From contig NZ_VNHS01000001.1 of assembly GCF_008124765.1 (NCBI RefSeq), positions 558,001-622,000 of the forward strand: a stretch of 64,000 bases of DNA, in the 5' to 3' direction. Below, piece by piece: positions 18,801 through 27,909 of the stretch; the stretch's first letter is position 1, and each line of letters begins with the position of its first letter. The position numbers and the translations under genes are program-made. Below the pieces are notes generated by a model, which was not told where the DNA came from, did not search any database, and worked only from the letters and a program-made list of their open reading frames with translations. The stretch is from Paenibacillus methanolicus (GTDB lineage Bacteria; Bacillota; Bacilli; Paenibacillales; Paenibacillaceae).

Positions 18801-21800
18801 AAGCTGTGGGATGCGCTAAGCCATGCGGAAGTGCCGTACGAGCGGTTGATCGAGCTGTCGGGAGAGCGGACGGAACGCTCGCGCAACCCGCTGTTCGATA
18901 CGATGCTCGTGTACCATAATCAGGCGGAGACGGCGGCCGTCCGATTCGAAGCGGGAGGCTGCCGTTTTGCTCAGCTCCGCGTAGAGACCGGAACGGCGAA
19001 GCTTGATCTCAAGCTGGACGTATTCCCGGAGCCGTCGGGCGCGCTTAGCTGCATATGGGAGTACAACGAGCGGTTGTTCCGCCCGGAGACGATCGAGCGC
19101 TTGGCCGATCATTTCATCCGTCTGGCGGCGACGACGCTGCGGGAACCGGGCGCGAAGCTGGCGGACATCGACCTGATGTCCGAAGCGGAACGCGAGGTCG
19201 TGGTGGAACGGTTCAACGCGACTCAAGCGCCGTTCCCGGACGTGCTGACGCTGCCGGACATGTTTCGTCAGCAGGCGGATCGGACGCCGGAGCGGATCGC
19301 GGCGGTGTTCGGCGATGGGGAGTCGTTGACGTATCGCGAGCTGGATGCAAGGGCGAACCGGGTTGCGCAAGCGCTGCTGGAGGGCGGCCTTTCGCCGGAG
19401 GAGCCTGTTGGCTTAATGACCGAGCGCTCGTCGGCGATGCTCGCCGGGATGCTTGGCATCCTGCGGGCAGGAGGGGCTTACGTGCCGCTACCGCCGTCCT
19501 TCCCGGCGGATCGGCTGCGCTACATGGCGGAAGATTGCGGTCTTCGCGTCGTCTGTGCCCAGCGGGAGCGGCTGTCAACTGCGAAGCAAGCGGCTCCGAA
19601 CGCGCGGCGTATCGATCTGGACGATGCGCGCTTACGAGAAGCAGACGGCATGTCGGGAGCGATAGACACGGACTTGGCGAAGCCGGAAGGACTGGCGTAC
19701 ATCCTGTACACGTCGGGCTCGACGGGACGGCCTAAGGGCGTCATGATCCGCCATCGGTCGGTGTTGAACCGGCTGAACTGGATGCAGCGGGCATATCCCC
19801 TTGGCTCGGATGACGTCATCCTGCAAAAAACGCCGTACAGCTTCGACGTGTCGGTCTGGGAGCTGTTCTGGTGGATGCTGGCTGGCGCGGGCGCGGCATT
19901 CTTGCCGCCGGATGCGGAGAAAGATCCGGCTGCGATTACGGAAGCGATCCGAACGCACGGCGTCACGACGATGCACTTCGTGCCGTCGATGCTGGCGTCG
20001 TTCTTGGAAGCGTCCCAGCATGCGTCGATTGAAGAGCTGCGAGAGCGACTGGGAACGCTGAAGCGCGTGTTCGCGAGCGGAGAGGCGCTGCACCGGACGC
20101 ATGTGGAACGATTCTATGCGCTGATGTATTCGCTTGGCCTTGCGGACGCGAAGCTGATCAATCTATACGGCCCGACGGAAGCGACGGTGGACGTTACGGT
20201 CCATGAATGCGAGGCGGAGAGCGAGCTGGACTTCGTGCCGATCGGCCGCCCGATCGACAACACGTCGTTGTATGTCATCGGAGAAGGGGGACTGGCGCAG
20301 CCGATCGGCGTACCGGGCGAGCTGTGCATCGCGGGGGCGCAATTGGCGACGGGCTATGTGAACCGCCCGGATCTGACGGCGGAGAAATTCGTGCCGCATC
20401 CCTACGCGCCGGGCGAAGTCATGTACCGGACGGGCGATTTGGCCAGATGGATGGCAGACGGTCAGCTGCAGTATTTGGGCCGGATCGACGATCAGGTGAA
20501 AATTCGGGGCTACCGGATCGAGCTGGGGGAAATCGAACGGACGCTGCTGCTGCATAAAGCGGTATCGGAAGCGGTCGTATCGGCGCGAGACGATGGAAGC
20601 GGCGGGCAGCGCCTGGTCGGCTACGTGGTCGCGGATCGGGCATGCGCGCCGAGCGAGCTGCGGAAACACTGCGGAGATCGATTGCTCTCGTACATGATCC
20701 CCGAAGCATTCGTGCAGCTGGAGGCCATGCCATTGACGACAAGCGGCAAAGCGGACCGGAAGGCGTTGCCGGAACCGGAGCGCGAACTATCAGCGGGAAC
20801 GGCGTATGCGGCGCCGCGAACGGAAACGGAAAGGAAGCTGGCTATACTGTGGGCGGAGTCGCTTGGCCGCGAGAAGGTCGGCATCGAGGACAATTTCTTC
20901 GAACTGGGCGGCCATTCGCTGACAGGGGCATCGCTTGTCGCCGTGATTCTTCGCGAGTTCGGACACCTGTTTGCATTACGCGATCTATTCGAACTTCCTA
21001 CGGTGCGCGAATTGGCGCAGCGGCTTGAGGCGCGGAGCGCGGATGGCTTGGCTAACGGTTATATGCCGATTCCGAAGGCGCCGCCGAAGCAAAGCTACCC
21101 GCTGGCTTCCGCGCAGAACCGCCTGTTTATTTTGCAATCGATGGACGAGAACGCTACGGCGTATCATCTGTCCTTCGCGCTGCGGATTAGAGGTCCGCTC
21201 GAACGGGAGCGCCTGCTGGCCGCAATGAGGGCGATCTTCCGGAGGCATGATGCGCTGCGCGCCTCGTTCGAATGGGAGGATGGACGGCCTGTGCAGCGGA
21301 TTGCGCCGGATTCGGTCATGGAGGTCGAATACGAGGAAGTTGCCGCATTGGAGCCGGAAGCTTGCCTGCAAGCGTTAATTCGGCCATTCCGACTGCAGGA
21401 GCCGCCATTAGTGCGCGTGAAGCTGCTTCGACGCTCGAACGTTAGCGCCGAAGCGACATCGTCGGATGCATCCACCGACCACTTGCTGCTGGTGGACGCG
21501 CACCATCTCGTAACGGACGGCGTCTCGATGGCTGTGCTGGGACGACAGTTCATCGCGCATTATGAAGGAGCGCCCGTCGCAGAACTTCCGGTCCAATATC
21601 CGGACTATGCGGACTGGCAAGCGCGGTGGCTGCAATCCGAAGCGTGCCAAGCGCAGGAGCGTTACTGGCTGGACAAGTTATCCGGGGCCATCCCCGCGCT
21701 GCAATGGCCGAGCGATCTCCCGAGGCCGCGACGGATGGATTACGCGGGCGACGAAGTGACGGTGGCGTTGAATACTTCCATGACCCGCGCGTTGGCTGAT

Positions 21801-24800
21801 TTCGGGACCCGTTCGGGGACGACGCTGTACATGACGCTGCTCGCGATGTTCTCGGCCCTGCTGCACCGGTATACGAGGCAGTCGGACATCTGGATCGGCA
21901 GTCCCGTGGCGGGCAGGCCGCATCCCGACTTGGCGGAAGTGATCGGCATGTTCGTTAACACCGTCGTCATTCGCAGCCAGCCAGTTGGAGACTTCACCTT
22001 CAATGACTTGGCAGCCCAAACGAAAGATTGCGTACTCGGCGCGCTGGAACATGACCGTTATCCGTTCGAGCTGTTGGTAGAGAAGCTTGGAGCGAGCCGG
22101 GATGTCGGTCGAAATCCGTTGTTCGACGTCATGTTCGTGATGCAAAATACCGGCATTCCGGCGGTTGCGAGCGGCAAGACGGTATTCGAGCCTTGCTATA
22201 TTCGCAGTAAGACTTCCAAATTCGATCTGATGCTGGACGTGACGGAGCGCGGCGACGAGCTGATCTGCCGATTCGAATATCGTACATCTCTGTTCCGGCG
22301 GGAGACGATCGAGCGGATGGCCGATCACTTCATCCGTTTGGCGGCGACGGCGCTGCGAGATCCGAATGTGAAGCTGGCGGACATCGACCTGATGTCCGAG
22401 ACGGAGCGCAGAATCGTCGTGGAGCAGTTCAACGCGACGCAAGCGCCATTCCCGGACGACCGGACGCTGCCGGAGATGTTCCGCCTCCAAGCGGAGCGGA
22501 CACCGGGGCGAACGGCGGCAGTGTTCGGCGACGGGGAGTCGCTGTCGTACCGCGAGTTGGACGCAAGGGCGAATCAGATCGCGCGGACGCTGCTGAACGG
22601 CGGCCTGTCGCCGGATGAGCCCGTGGGCTTGATGGCCGAACGATCGTCGGCGATGCTCGCCGGCATGCTCGGCATCTTAAGGGCTGGCGGAGCTTACGTG
22701 CCGCTGCCGCCGTCTTTCCCGGCGGATCGGCTGCGCTACATGGCGGAAGATTGCGGTCTTCGCGTCGTCTGTACGCAAGTGGCTTGGTTGTCTGCAGCGG
22801 AGCAAGCGGCTCCGAACGCGCGGCGTATCGATCTGGACGATGCGCGCTTACGAGAAGCAGACGGCATGTCGGGAGCGATAGGCGCAGGCTTGGCGAAGCC
22901 GGAAGGACTGGCGTACATCCTGTACACGTCGGGCTCGACGGGACGGCCCAAAGGGGTCATGATTCGGCATCGGTCGGTGATGAACCGGCTGAATTGGATG
23001 CAGCGCGCGTACCCGCTTGGCTCGGATGACGTCATCCTGCAAAAAACGCCGTACAGCTTCGACGTCTCGGTCTGGGAGCTGTTCTGGTGGATGCTGGCGG
23101 GCGCGAGCGTCGCGTTCCTGCCGCCGGATGCGGAGAAGGACCCGAGGGCGATGGCGGACGCGATCCGAACGCACGGCGTCACGACGATGCACTTCGTGCC
23201 GTCCATGCTGGCGGCGTTCCTGGAAGCGATGCAGCATGCGCCGCATGAGGAGCTGCGGGCAGGTCTTGGAACGTTGAAGCGCGTGTTCACGAGCGGGGAG
23301 GCGCTTCATCGGACGCATGTGGAACGGTTCTATGCGCTGACGCGTTCGCTCGGTCTTGCGGATACGGAGCTCATCAACCTCTATGGCCCAACAGAGGCGA
23401 CGGTTGACGTCACGGCGCATGAATGCGAGGCGGAGAGCGAGCTGGACTTCGTGCCGATCGGCCGCCCGATCGACAATACGTCGCTGTATGTTATCGGAGA
23501 AGGGGGACTGGCGCAGCCGATCGGCGTTCCGGGCGAGCTGTGCATCGCGGGGGTGCAGGTGGCGGCGGGTTATGTGAACCGCCCGGATCTGACGGCGGAG
23601 AAATTCGTGCCGCATCCTTACGCGCCGGGCGAAGTCATGTATCGGACGGGCGATTTGGCCAGATGGATGTCAGACGGTCAACTGCAGTATTTGGGACGGA
23701 TCGACGACCAGGTGAAGATTCGGGGCTACCGGATCGAGCCGGGGGAAATCGAACGGACGCTGCTGCTGCATGCGTCGATCTCGGAAGCGATCGTAACGGC
23801 ACGAGACGATGGCCGCGGCGGTAATCGGCTAGTCGGTTACGTGATAGCGGATCGAGAATGCTCGGCGAACGAGCTGCGGAGGCATTGCGGTGATCGGCTG
23901 CCGTCGTACATGATCCCGGAAGCATTCGTGCAGCTTGAAGCGATGCCATTGACCGCGAGTGGCAAAGCGGACCGGAAGTCGCTGCCGGAGCCGGAGCGCG
24001 AACTGCCGCCAGGAACGGCGTATGCCGCGCCGCGAACGGAGACGGAAGCGAAGCTGGCCGCGCTGTGGGGGGAGCTGTTGATGCGCGAGCGGGTCGGCGT
24101 CGAAGACAACTTCTTCGAGCTCGGCGGCCATTCGCTGCTGTTGGTGCAATTGCACAAGCGGCTGGCGGAAAACGTTCGCGAGGCCGTCAGCGTCACGGAT
24201 TTGTTCGCTTATCCGACCATTGCCAAGCTGGCCGCTCATCTCGACCAGTCGACTCGAACGGCTTCGCGCCAAGCGCTCGTTCCGCTCCTAACGCCGGATG
24301 CGCTTCGACCCGCCGCCGGGCAGCCGCAATCGCGATCGTACTTGCGCCTGACGCTTCATGAAACGACCGTGCGAGAATTGCGCCTACTCGCCGAAGGAGA
24401 ACGGATCGAGCCTGCCATGGCGGCGCTTGGCCTGTGGGTCATTCTGATTGCCAGAATGTTCCGCCAGCCGCGATTTGATCTGCCGGTCGCAGGTCTGGGC
24501 AGGGGCATTCGCGTGGCGGAAATCGATTTGAATGCGATGAACGGGTTCTCCGGGCTGATCGAATACCTTCGCATGCTGCCGGAGGCCGAATCGGAAGAAC
24601 CCAACCCGGCTCAACCGATCACCAATGCTGCCGGGCTGCTCCCTTTCTATCGAATTGGGTTGTTCGGGGAGCTGCCGCGAGAGTGGAGGGAACGCCCGGA
24701 TTTGACGATCGCCGTCGAAACCGGAAGCAGCGCATGGGCGATCGAACTCGAGTACAACGCGGGCAAAATCCGCGCCGAGAAGCTGAAGGAAATGCTGCAG

Positions 24801-24905
24801 TCGTTTCCGACGTGGTGCCGCCGCATGGCGCAGGATTCGCGTGTCGGCAGCGTGTCGGCTGCGGCTCGGACGGACGCGGTCCAACTAAGGGAGGAACCGA
24901 AATGA
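15807..24905 (+). CDS. Lipopeptide synthetase: fatty acyl-AMP ligase - ACP - C-A(Ser)-T - C-A(Ser)-T - half C
   Basis: A 3032-residue initiation synthetase. Residues 15-560 form a fatty acyl-AMP ligase (FSSGSTGDPKGVVLTHANLL; SWMPLTHDMGLIG; GRRKDIIFVRGRNVYP). An acyl carrier follows with Ser-630 in the sequence ESGGNSLK. This loads a fatty acid directly, as in mycosubtilin-type lipopeptides. Two extension modules follow: C with HHIAADG at 824-830, A at about 1130-1650, T at Ser-1704; then C with HHLVTDG at 1899-1905, A at about 2195-2720, T at Ser-2776. Both A domains read D-V-W-H-F-S-L-V-D-K, a Ser pattern. The tail, about 2842-3015, matches a C-terminal condensation lobe with no HHxxxDG. The two C-A-T units are very similar at DNA level. 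The stop overlaps the next start (ATGA), so the acyltransferase is translationally coupled. Confidence 0.95.
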   Translation: MMKPFRNLTDVLAYGAGTGKSIVFIHKKSEIRMTYRELYARSLRAASRLRSKGCRMQDEVVIRLEDPQSFLIAFWGCLVAGMVPVPLAAGGSEEHLAKLRQVWRRLNRPWLLSDPDFTASEGDPWGAGRSLAPEELLNKGEDMAEAAIDEGSARRLASEPIDEADLPCRPDSGAIAFIQFSSGSTGDPKGVVLTHANLLSNMAAIVACSGTTERDSSLSWMPLTHDMGLIGFHLSPMYAGMDQYIMRPSQFMLDPMLWLSKAHEHRITSLASPNFGYRHFLASYKSKHAEGWDLSCVRLIFNGAEPISAEWAEKFLAEMAPHGLASGAMFPVYGMAEATLAVTFPPAGERLTSVRLDPEALRIGGEVRLAEAGEDRAVSFVDVGSPVRDCEVRIADESEAPLPEGRIGHIFIRGANVAGGYYNDPQSTERALAPDGWLRTGDIGYMSGGRLVVTGRRKDIIFVRGRNVYPHDLEQRAEAADGVGYGKVAACGVRSPAAGEEEIVLFVQHRGKPEKFAATAERLRRRLNRETGLDIGRVVPVRQLPRTTSGKIQRYKLVERLNAGEWDEALSELESLRSETEAAASIAAPSASVASSEHPDLRRLAAIWSDTLGLGYIGADDHFQESGGNSLKAAQALAGIRMEWGVELSFRDLYDCPTPRLLLERIHREGSQPSSEPLSLPPAPIRADGRYPTTIAQRRMALAEQAEDIGCAYHIPVALAVEGPMEAELLREALQALIDRHDMLRASFHWEQGELVQQIHHPGEVAADLKVYECAAADFPDPGKPEDAALGDSLAPFDLSCPPMFRAAMWTDGAYRHLLLLNVHHIAADGIGMNVLMKEFAALLGGASSPNPVRSYIDYAVWEREASPHWKPESESFWMEQLKTAYPALQWPDAASRPARRTYRGGMVRKEVPADTVRSWERQARQDSATMASLLLSLHAVTVSRYARQPELSIGLLVAGRTHPDTSAMVGMFNNFVPIRLAADGSLSFGELRRLAQDKLWDALSHAEVPYERLIELSGERTERSRNPLFDTMLVYHNQAETAAVRFEAGGCRFAQLRVETGTAKLDLKLDVFPEPSGALSCIWEYNERLFRPETIERLADHFIRLAATTLREPGAKLADIDLMSEAEREVVVERFNATQAPFPDVLTLPDMFRQQADRTPERIAAVFGDGESLTYRELDARANRVAQALLEGGLSPEEPVGLMTERSSAMLAGMLGILRAGGAYVPLPPSFPADRLRYMAEDCGLRVVCAQRERLSTAKQAAPNARRIDLDDARLREADGMSGAIDTDLAKPEGLAYILYTSGSTGRPKGVMIRHRSVLNRLNWMQRAYPLGSDDVILQKTPYSFDVSVWELFWWMLAGAGAAFLPPDAEKDPAAITEAIRTHGVTTMHFVPSMLASFLEASQHASIEELRERLGTLKRVFASGEALHRTHVERFYALMYSLGLADAKLINLYGPTEATVDVTVHECEAESELDFVPIGRPIDNTSLYVIGEGGLAQPIGVPGELCIAGAQLATGYVNRPDLTAEKFVPHPYAPGEVMYRTGDLARWMADGQLQYLGRIDDQVKIRGYRIELGEIERTLLLHKAVSEAVVSARDDGSGGQRLVGYVVADRACAPSELRKHCGDRLLSYMIPEAFVQLEAMPLTTSGKADRKALPEPERELSAGTAYAAPRTETERKLAILWAESLGREKVGIEDNFFELGGHSLTGASLVAVILREFGHLFALRDLFELPTVRELAQRLEARSADGLANGYMPIPKAPPKQSYPLASAQNRLFILQSMDENATAYHLSFALRIRGPLERERLLAAMRAIFRRHDALRASFEWEDGRPVQRIAPDSVMEVEYEEVAALEPEACLQALIRPFRLQEPPLVRVKLLRRSNVSAEATSSDASTDHLLLVDAHHLVTDGVSMAVLGRQFIAHYEGAPVAELPVQYPDYADWQARWLQSEACQAQERYWLDKLSGAIPALQWPSDLPRPRRMDYAGDEVTVALNTSMTRALADFGTRSGTTLYMTLLAMFSALLHRYTRQSDIWIGSPVAGRPHPDLAEVIGMFVNTVVIRSQPVGDFTFNDLAAQTKDCVLGALEHDRYPFELLVEKLGASRDVGRNPLFDVMFVMQNTGIPAVASGKTVFEPCYIRSKTSKFDLMLDVTERGDELICRFEYRTSLFRRETIERMADHFIRLAATALRDPNVKLADIDLMSETERRIVVEQFNATQAPFPDDRTLPEMFRLQAERTPGRTAAVFGDGESLSYRELDARANQIARTLLNGGLSPDEPVGLMAERSSAMLAGMLGILRAGGAYVPLPPSFPADRLRYMAEDCGLRVVCTQVAWLSAAEQAAPNARRIDLDDARLREADGMSGAIGAGLAKPEGLAYILYTSGSTGRPKGVMIRHRSVMNRLNWMQRAYPLGSDDVILQKTPYSFDVSVWELFWWMLAGASVAFLPPDAEKDPRAMADAIRTHGVTTMHFVPSMLAAFLEAMQHAPHEELRAGLGTLKRVFTSGEALHRTHVERFYALTRSLGLADTELINLYGPTEATVDVTAHECEAESELDFVPIGRPIDNTSLYVIGEGGLAQPIGVPGELCIAGVQVAAGYVNRPDLTAEKFVPHPYAPGEVMYRTGDLARWMSDGQLQYLGRIDDQVKIRGYRIEPGEIERTLLLHASISEAIVTARDDGRGGNRLVGYVIADRECSANELRRHCGDRLPSYMIPEAFVQLEAMPLTASGKADRKSLPEPERELPPGTAYAAPRTETEAKLAALWGELLMRERVGVEDNFFELGGHSLLLVQLHKRLAENVREAVSVTDLFAYPTIAKLAAHLDQSTRTASRQALVPLLTPDALRPAAGQPQSRSYLRLTLHETTVRELRLLAEGERIEPAMAALGLWVILIARMFRQPRFDLPVAGLGRGIRVAEIDLNAMNGFSGLIEYLRMLPEAESEEPNPAQPITNAAGLLPFYRIGLFGELPREWRERPDLTIAVETGSSAWAIELEYNAGKIRAEKLKEMLQSFPTWCRRMAQDSRVGSVSAAARTDAVQLREEPK
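19089..20921 (+). repeat. Ser-type A-T cassette, copy 1
   Basis: The end of a condensation domain, a whole adenylation domain and the start of a carrier domain are repeated here with long identical DNA runs shared with 22301-24141 and 35160-36957. All three give the same pocket code. Confidence 0.85.
22301..24141 (+). repeat. Ser-type A-T cassette, copy 2
   Basis: Second copy of the cassette at 19089-20921, in the same gene and the same orientation. Stretches such as the one reading ECEAESELDFVPIGRPIDNT are identical in protein and nearly identical in DNA. Confidence 0.85.
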
Positions 24906-26236
24906 ATCGACTCGCGCTGCTGTTTCCCGGGCAGGGCTCGCAATATGTAGGCATGGGCAAAGCGGTGTCCGCACGTTCCCGCGCCGCCATGCGAACATTC
25001 GAGGAAGCGGGCGACGCGCTCGGATGGGACGTGCTGCGTCTTTGCGAAGAAGGCGATTTAGCTCTGCTTACGCAAACGGACAACGCCCAGCCCGCCATTC
25101 TGACTTGCAGCGTCGCCGCCTATCGGGCCTGGATCGAGCAAGGTGGTCCTGAGCCGGCGATCGGAGCGGGCCACAGTCTTGGCGAATTGTCGGCGCTCGC
25201 CTGCAGCGGCGCGCTCGGCTTCGCGGATGCGCTCCAGCTCGTTCGCCGGCGCGGCGAACTGATGCAAGCGGCTTCCCGCGAACGGCCGGGCGGAATGGCC
25301 GCCGTCGTAGGCATATCCGACGAGCAGCTCCTAGAAGCGCTTAACAAGGCGAACGAGACGCATTCGATCGTGGTTATCGCGGGCATCAACTCGCTTACGC
25401 AGAACGTGGTATCGGGCCATCCGGAAGCGCTGCTGCGTCTGCAACGGATTGTGGCGGAGCAGCATCGTTCAACTCGTTTTCTTCCGCTTCCGGTTAGCGC
25501 CGCTTTTCATAGCCCTTTGATGGAGGAAGCGGCGATGCGCTTCCGGGATCGATTGGAGAACTGTACGTTTCACGCGCCCAAGTGGCCGGTACTCTCCAAC
25601 GTAACCGGACAGCCGCATGACGGCGGGAGAGCAAGCTGTATCCGGCTGCTGGCCTCTCAGTTGACGGAGCCGGTTCGATGGGTCGCATGCATGGAAGCGA
25701 TTCGATCGCTCGGCGTCCGGCAAGCGGCGGAGATCGGTCCCGGCCGGGTCTTGACCGGCTTGTTGCGGTCTTTCGCGCCGGACATCCAGGTCTGGTCCAG
25801 CGACGACGAGCCGGACCGGACTCCCGCCGCGCCAGCCTTGACTGGCAGTGAGCAGCGCTCGGCAACCGCCGCGGAAAGTACCGAATCGGCTACCTCCGCT
25901 TCTCGCCATGACGGCATGGCGATGTTCCTGCCGCGCTGCCTCGGCATCGCGGCCGCCACCCGGAACGGCTGCACGGATCTGGACGCCTATCGCATCGGCG
26001 TACTTGAGCCTTACCGCGAAGTGGAAGCGCTGGCGCAGGAGCTGCGGCGAACGGGCAGCATGCCGACCGAAGCGCAGCTTCGTCAAGGCTGGGCTATGTT
26101 GCTCAGCCAGTTCGATACGAAAGGAACGAATCCCGAGGAGCGCGGATTGCGACTGTCCCGTCTGCTGGAGGAAACGAGAACGTCGCACCTGTTCGAGGTG
26201 CCTGAACGACAAGCTGAAGGAGACGTTGCGCAATGA
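24902..26236 (+). CDS. Free-standing malonyl-CoA acyltransferase (FenF-like trans-AT)
   Basis: The ATG at 24902 overlaps the stop of the preceding synthetase (ATGA) and gives 444 residues. Residues 1-310 are a FabD-type acyltransferase: FPGQGSQYVGMG, the nucleophile elbow GHSLGE with Ser-92, QLVRRRGELM with the malonate-binding Arg, and AAFHSPLM with His-203. AFHS is the pattern usual for malonyl-CoA. About 130 further residues (MFLPRCLGIAAATRN, then GVLEPYREVE and QLRQGWAMLLSQFDTK) make the kind of C-terminal extension known in FenF of mycosubtilin clusters. It should load the carrier of the AT-less ketosynthase module encoded at 27910. Its stop overlaps the next start again. Confidence 0.92.
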   Translation: MNRLALLFPGQGSQYVGMGKAVSARSRAAMRTFEEAGDALGWDVLRLCEEGDLALLTQTDNAQPAILTCSVAAYRAWIEQGGPEPAIGAGHSLGELSALACSGALGFADALQLVRRRGELMQAASRERPGGMAAVVGISDEQLLEALNKANETHSIVVIAGINSLTQNVVSGHPEALLRLQRIVAEQHRSTRFLPLPVSAAFHSPLMEEAAMRFRDRLENCTFHAPKWPVLSNVTGQPHDGGRASCIRLLASQLTEPVRWVACMEAIRSLGVRQAAEIGPGRVLTGLLRSFAPDIQVWSSDDEPDRTPAAPALTGSEQRSATAAESTESATSASRHDGMAMFLPRCLGIAAATRNGCTDLDAYRIGVLEPYREVEALAQELRRTGSMPTEAQLRQGWAMLLSQFDTKGTNPEERGLRLSRLLEETRTSHLFEVPERQAEGDVAQ

Positions 26237-27858
26237 CGACGAAATGGTTGGCGATTGGCCGATCGCTGCTCAACGCGGCGGTTTATCTGGTTGCTTTCTT
26301 CGCGATCTATACTTTGCACGAAACGCTGATCATTCAATCTTTCACGCCCTATCGGGAGTTTATGCATCGTAATATTCCGGTCTTTCTAAGCTTCGTGATG
26401 GGGATCGTGTTTATCGTGTTTCTGATCATTTCCCGCGTGCATACGGCGATTACCGGCGGTAAGCGACCCGGCATTATCCGGAACGCGCGATTTACCGCCT
26501 TGAACGCGAGTCAGTGGCTGCAAGTGGCGATCATCGGGCTCGGGGGAACGATGCTGTATCTGTCTTTAATGAATCTGCATTTCATTCGCAACAATACGCA
26601 GGATTTCGAGAACTATGTCCACACGTTTGGCCAGGCCGACCATTTCCTTTATGTGTTGGCGGGCGTCGGCTTCCTGGCCGTTTGCTTCGAGGAGCTGCTG
26701 TTCCGGGGCATCGTGTTCAATGCCTTGAAATCCAACATGCCCGTATGGGTATCCACGCTGCTGAGTTCGGTCATCTACGGGTATTTCCAACCGAATATCT
26801 GGGTCTCGGTCACGGCGTTCTTCCTCAGCATTCTCTATTGCCTCGTGTACTACCGGATGCGGTCGTTGTGGTCGACGATCGGTATCGGCGCAATCATCAA
26901 CTGTCTCATCATGATCGCGGATCGGGTCGGATTGGTAGACGGCATGGCCAAACTCCCGACCTTCGTGCTGGAAGTGTCGGGCTTTACCGGCCTGCTGCTC
27001 ATCGTCGGGACGCTTCTTTACATGTGGAAAGGAGGCGCCTTCGTCAAACCGTACGCGGTCATGGTCGGCAATCTCGCGGTATACGTGGGGATATATTATG
27101 CGCTGCTGCAGACGCTCGTCGTGATTTGGGAGCAAGCGGTGCTGCCGAAATATCCCGCGCTTGGCAATCACGGAATAATCGGTCTGTTCGCGAACGCCCT
27201 GCTGGCCATGCCGCTTTACTATGTGGTCCTGAAGCGATTTTATAAGAAGGACCTCATTGCGATCGCCGAATTCAAAAAGACGACGCTATCCGCCCAAGCG
27301 CTCAGCATGCTGCTCGCGGTGTGCATGGGGCTGTGGATTATGAGCTTGTTCACCATTCCGCAGGTCGCGAAAGCCGCGCCGGGCTTCGACGGCATCGTCG
27401 GCTTCTTCCTCAGGCAAGAGCCATGGGTGTTCTTCAGCTTTTTCGTCATCAACTCGCTGTACAAGGAAGTGCTCTTCCGCGCGCTGATCTTTAACGAGCT
27501 GCGCCGTGCGGTACCGCTGCCGGCGGCGATGGCGGTGACCGGTATCCTGTATGGCATTCTGTTCTTCTCGGGCGATATTCCGCTCATGCTGTACGGCACG
27601 GCCGGCGCGGTTATTTTCGGTCTCCTGTACGTCTGGCACCGCTCGATTTGGCTCACGATCGTGAACGAGTACGTGCTGTTCGCGTCCTACTACATCATTT
27701 GGAATAGCGGCGGACTGCCGGACGGCGGCGTACGATATGTCATTATGGCGTTAAGTTCGGCAGGCGTTCTCGGCCTGATGTACGCGCTATGGCGAATGAG
27801 CCGTCCGGCTTCCGTAACCCGGCGGCAGGAGCGGCGGAAAGTCGGCATCGGCGCCTAG
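26233..27858 (+). CDS. Membrane protein with two CPBP (Abi)-like repeats
   Basis: A polytopic protein of 541 residues with about 12-14 hydrophobic segments. It contains two copies of the first motif of CPBP intramembrane proteases: CFEELLFRGIVFN near residue 155 and LYKEVLFRALIFNEL near residue 415. The whole looks like an internal duplication. The usual His of the second motif is replaced in both copies (VIYGYFQPN and GILYGILFFSG), and the final H-x3-N motif is not obvious. It may have lost protease activity, or use only part of the site. CPBP proteins process prenylated proteins or give self-immunity in peptide clusters. The ATG overlaps the acyltransferase stop (ATGA), so it is made together with the pathway. 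Resistance, export or maturation are options. Confidence 0.7.
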   Translation: MTTKWLAIGRSLLNAAVYLVAFFAIYTLHETLIIQSFTPYREFMHRNIPVFLSFVMGIVFIVFLIISRVHTAITGGKRPGIIRNARFTALNASQWLQVAIIGLGGTMLYLSLMNLHFIRNNTQDFENYVHTFGQADHFLYVLAGVGFLAVCFEELLFRGIVFNALKSNMPVWVSTLLSSVIYGYFQPNIWVSVTAFFLSILYCLVYYRMRSLWSTIGIGAIINCLIMIADRVGLVDGMAKLPTFVLEVSGFTGLLLIVGTLLYMWKGGAFVKPYAVMVGNLAVYVGIYYALLQTLVVIWEQAVLPKYPALGNHGIIGLFANALLAMPLYYVVLKRFYKKDLIAIAEFKKTTLSAQALSMLLAVCMGLWIMSLFTIPQVAKAAPGFDGIVGFFLRQEPWVFFSFFVINSLYKEVLFRALIFNELRRAVPLPAAMAVTGILYGILFFSGDIPLMLYGTAGAVIFGLLYVWHRSIWLTIVNEYVLFASYYIIWNSGGLPDGGVRYVIMALSSAGVLGLMYALWRMSRPASVTRRQERRKVGIGA

Positions 27859-27909
27859 CCGTACACACGGAAGCGACTAGATGGATCGAGAGGACGAGGA
27901 GGGTTCCGA

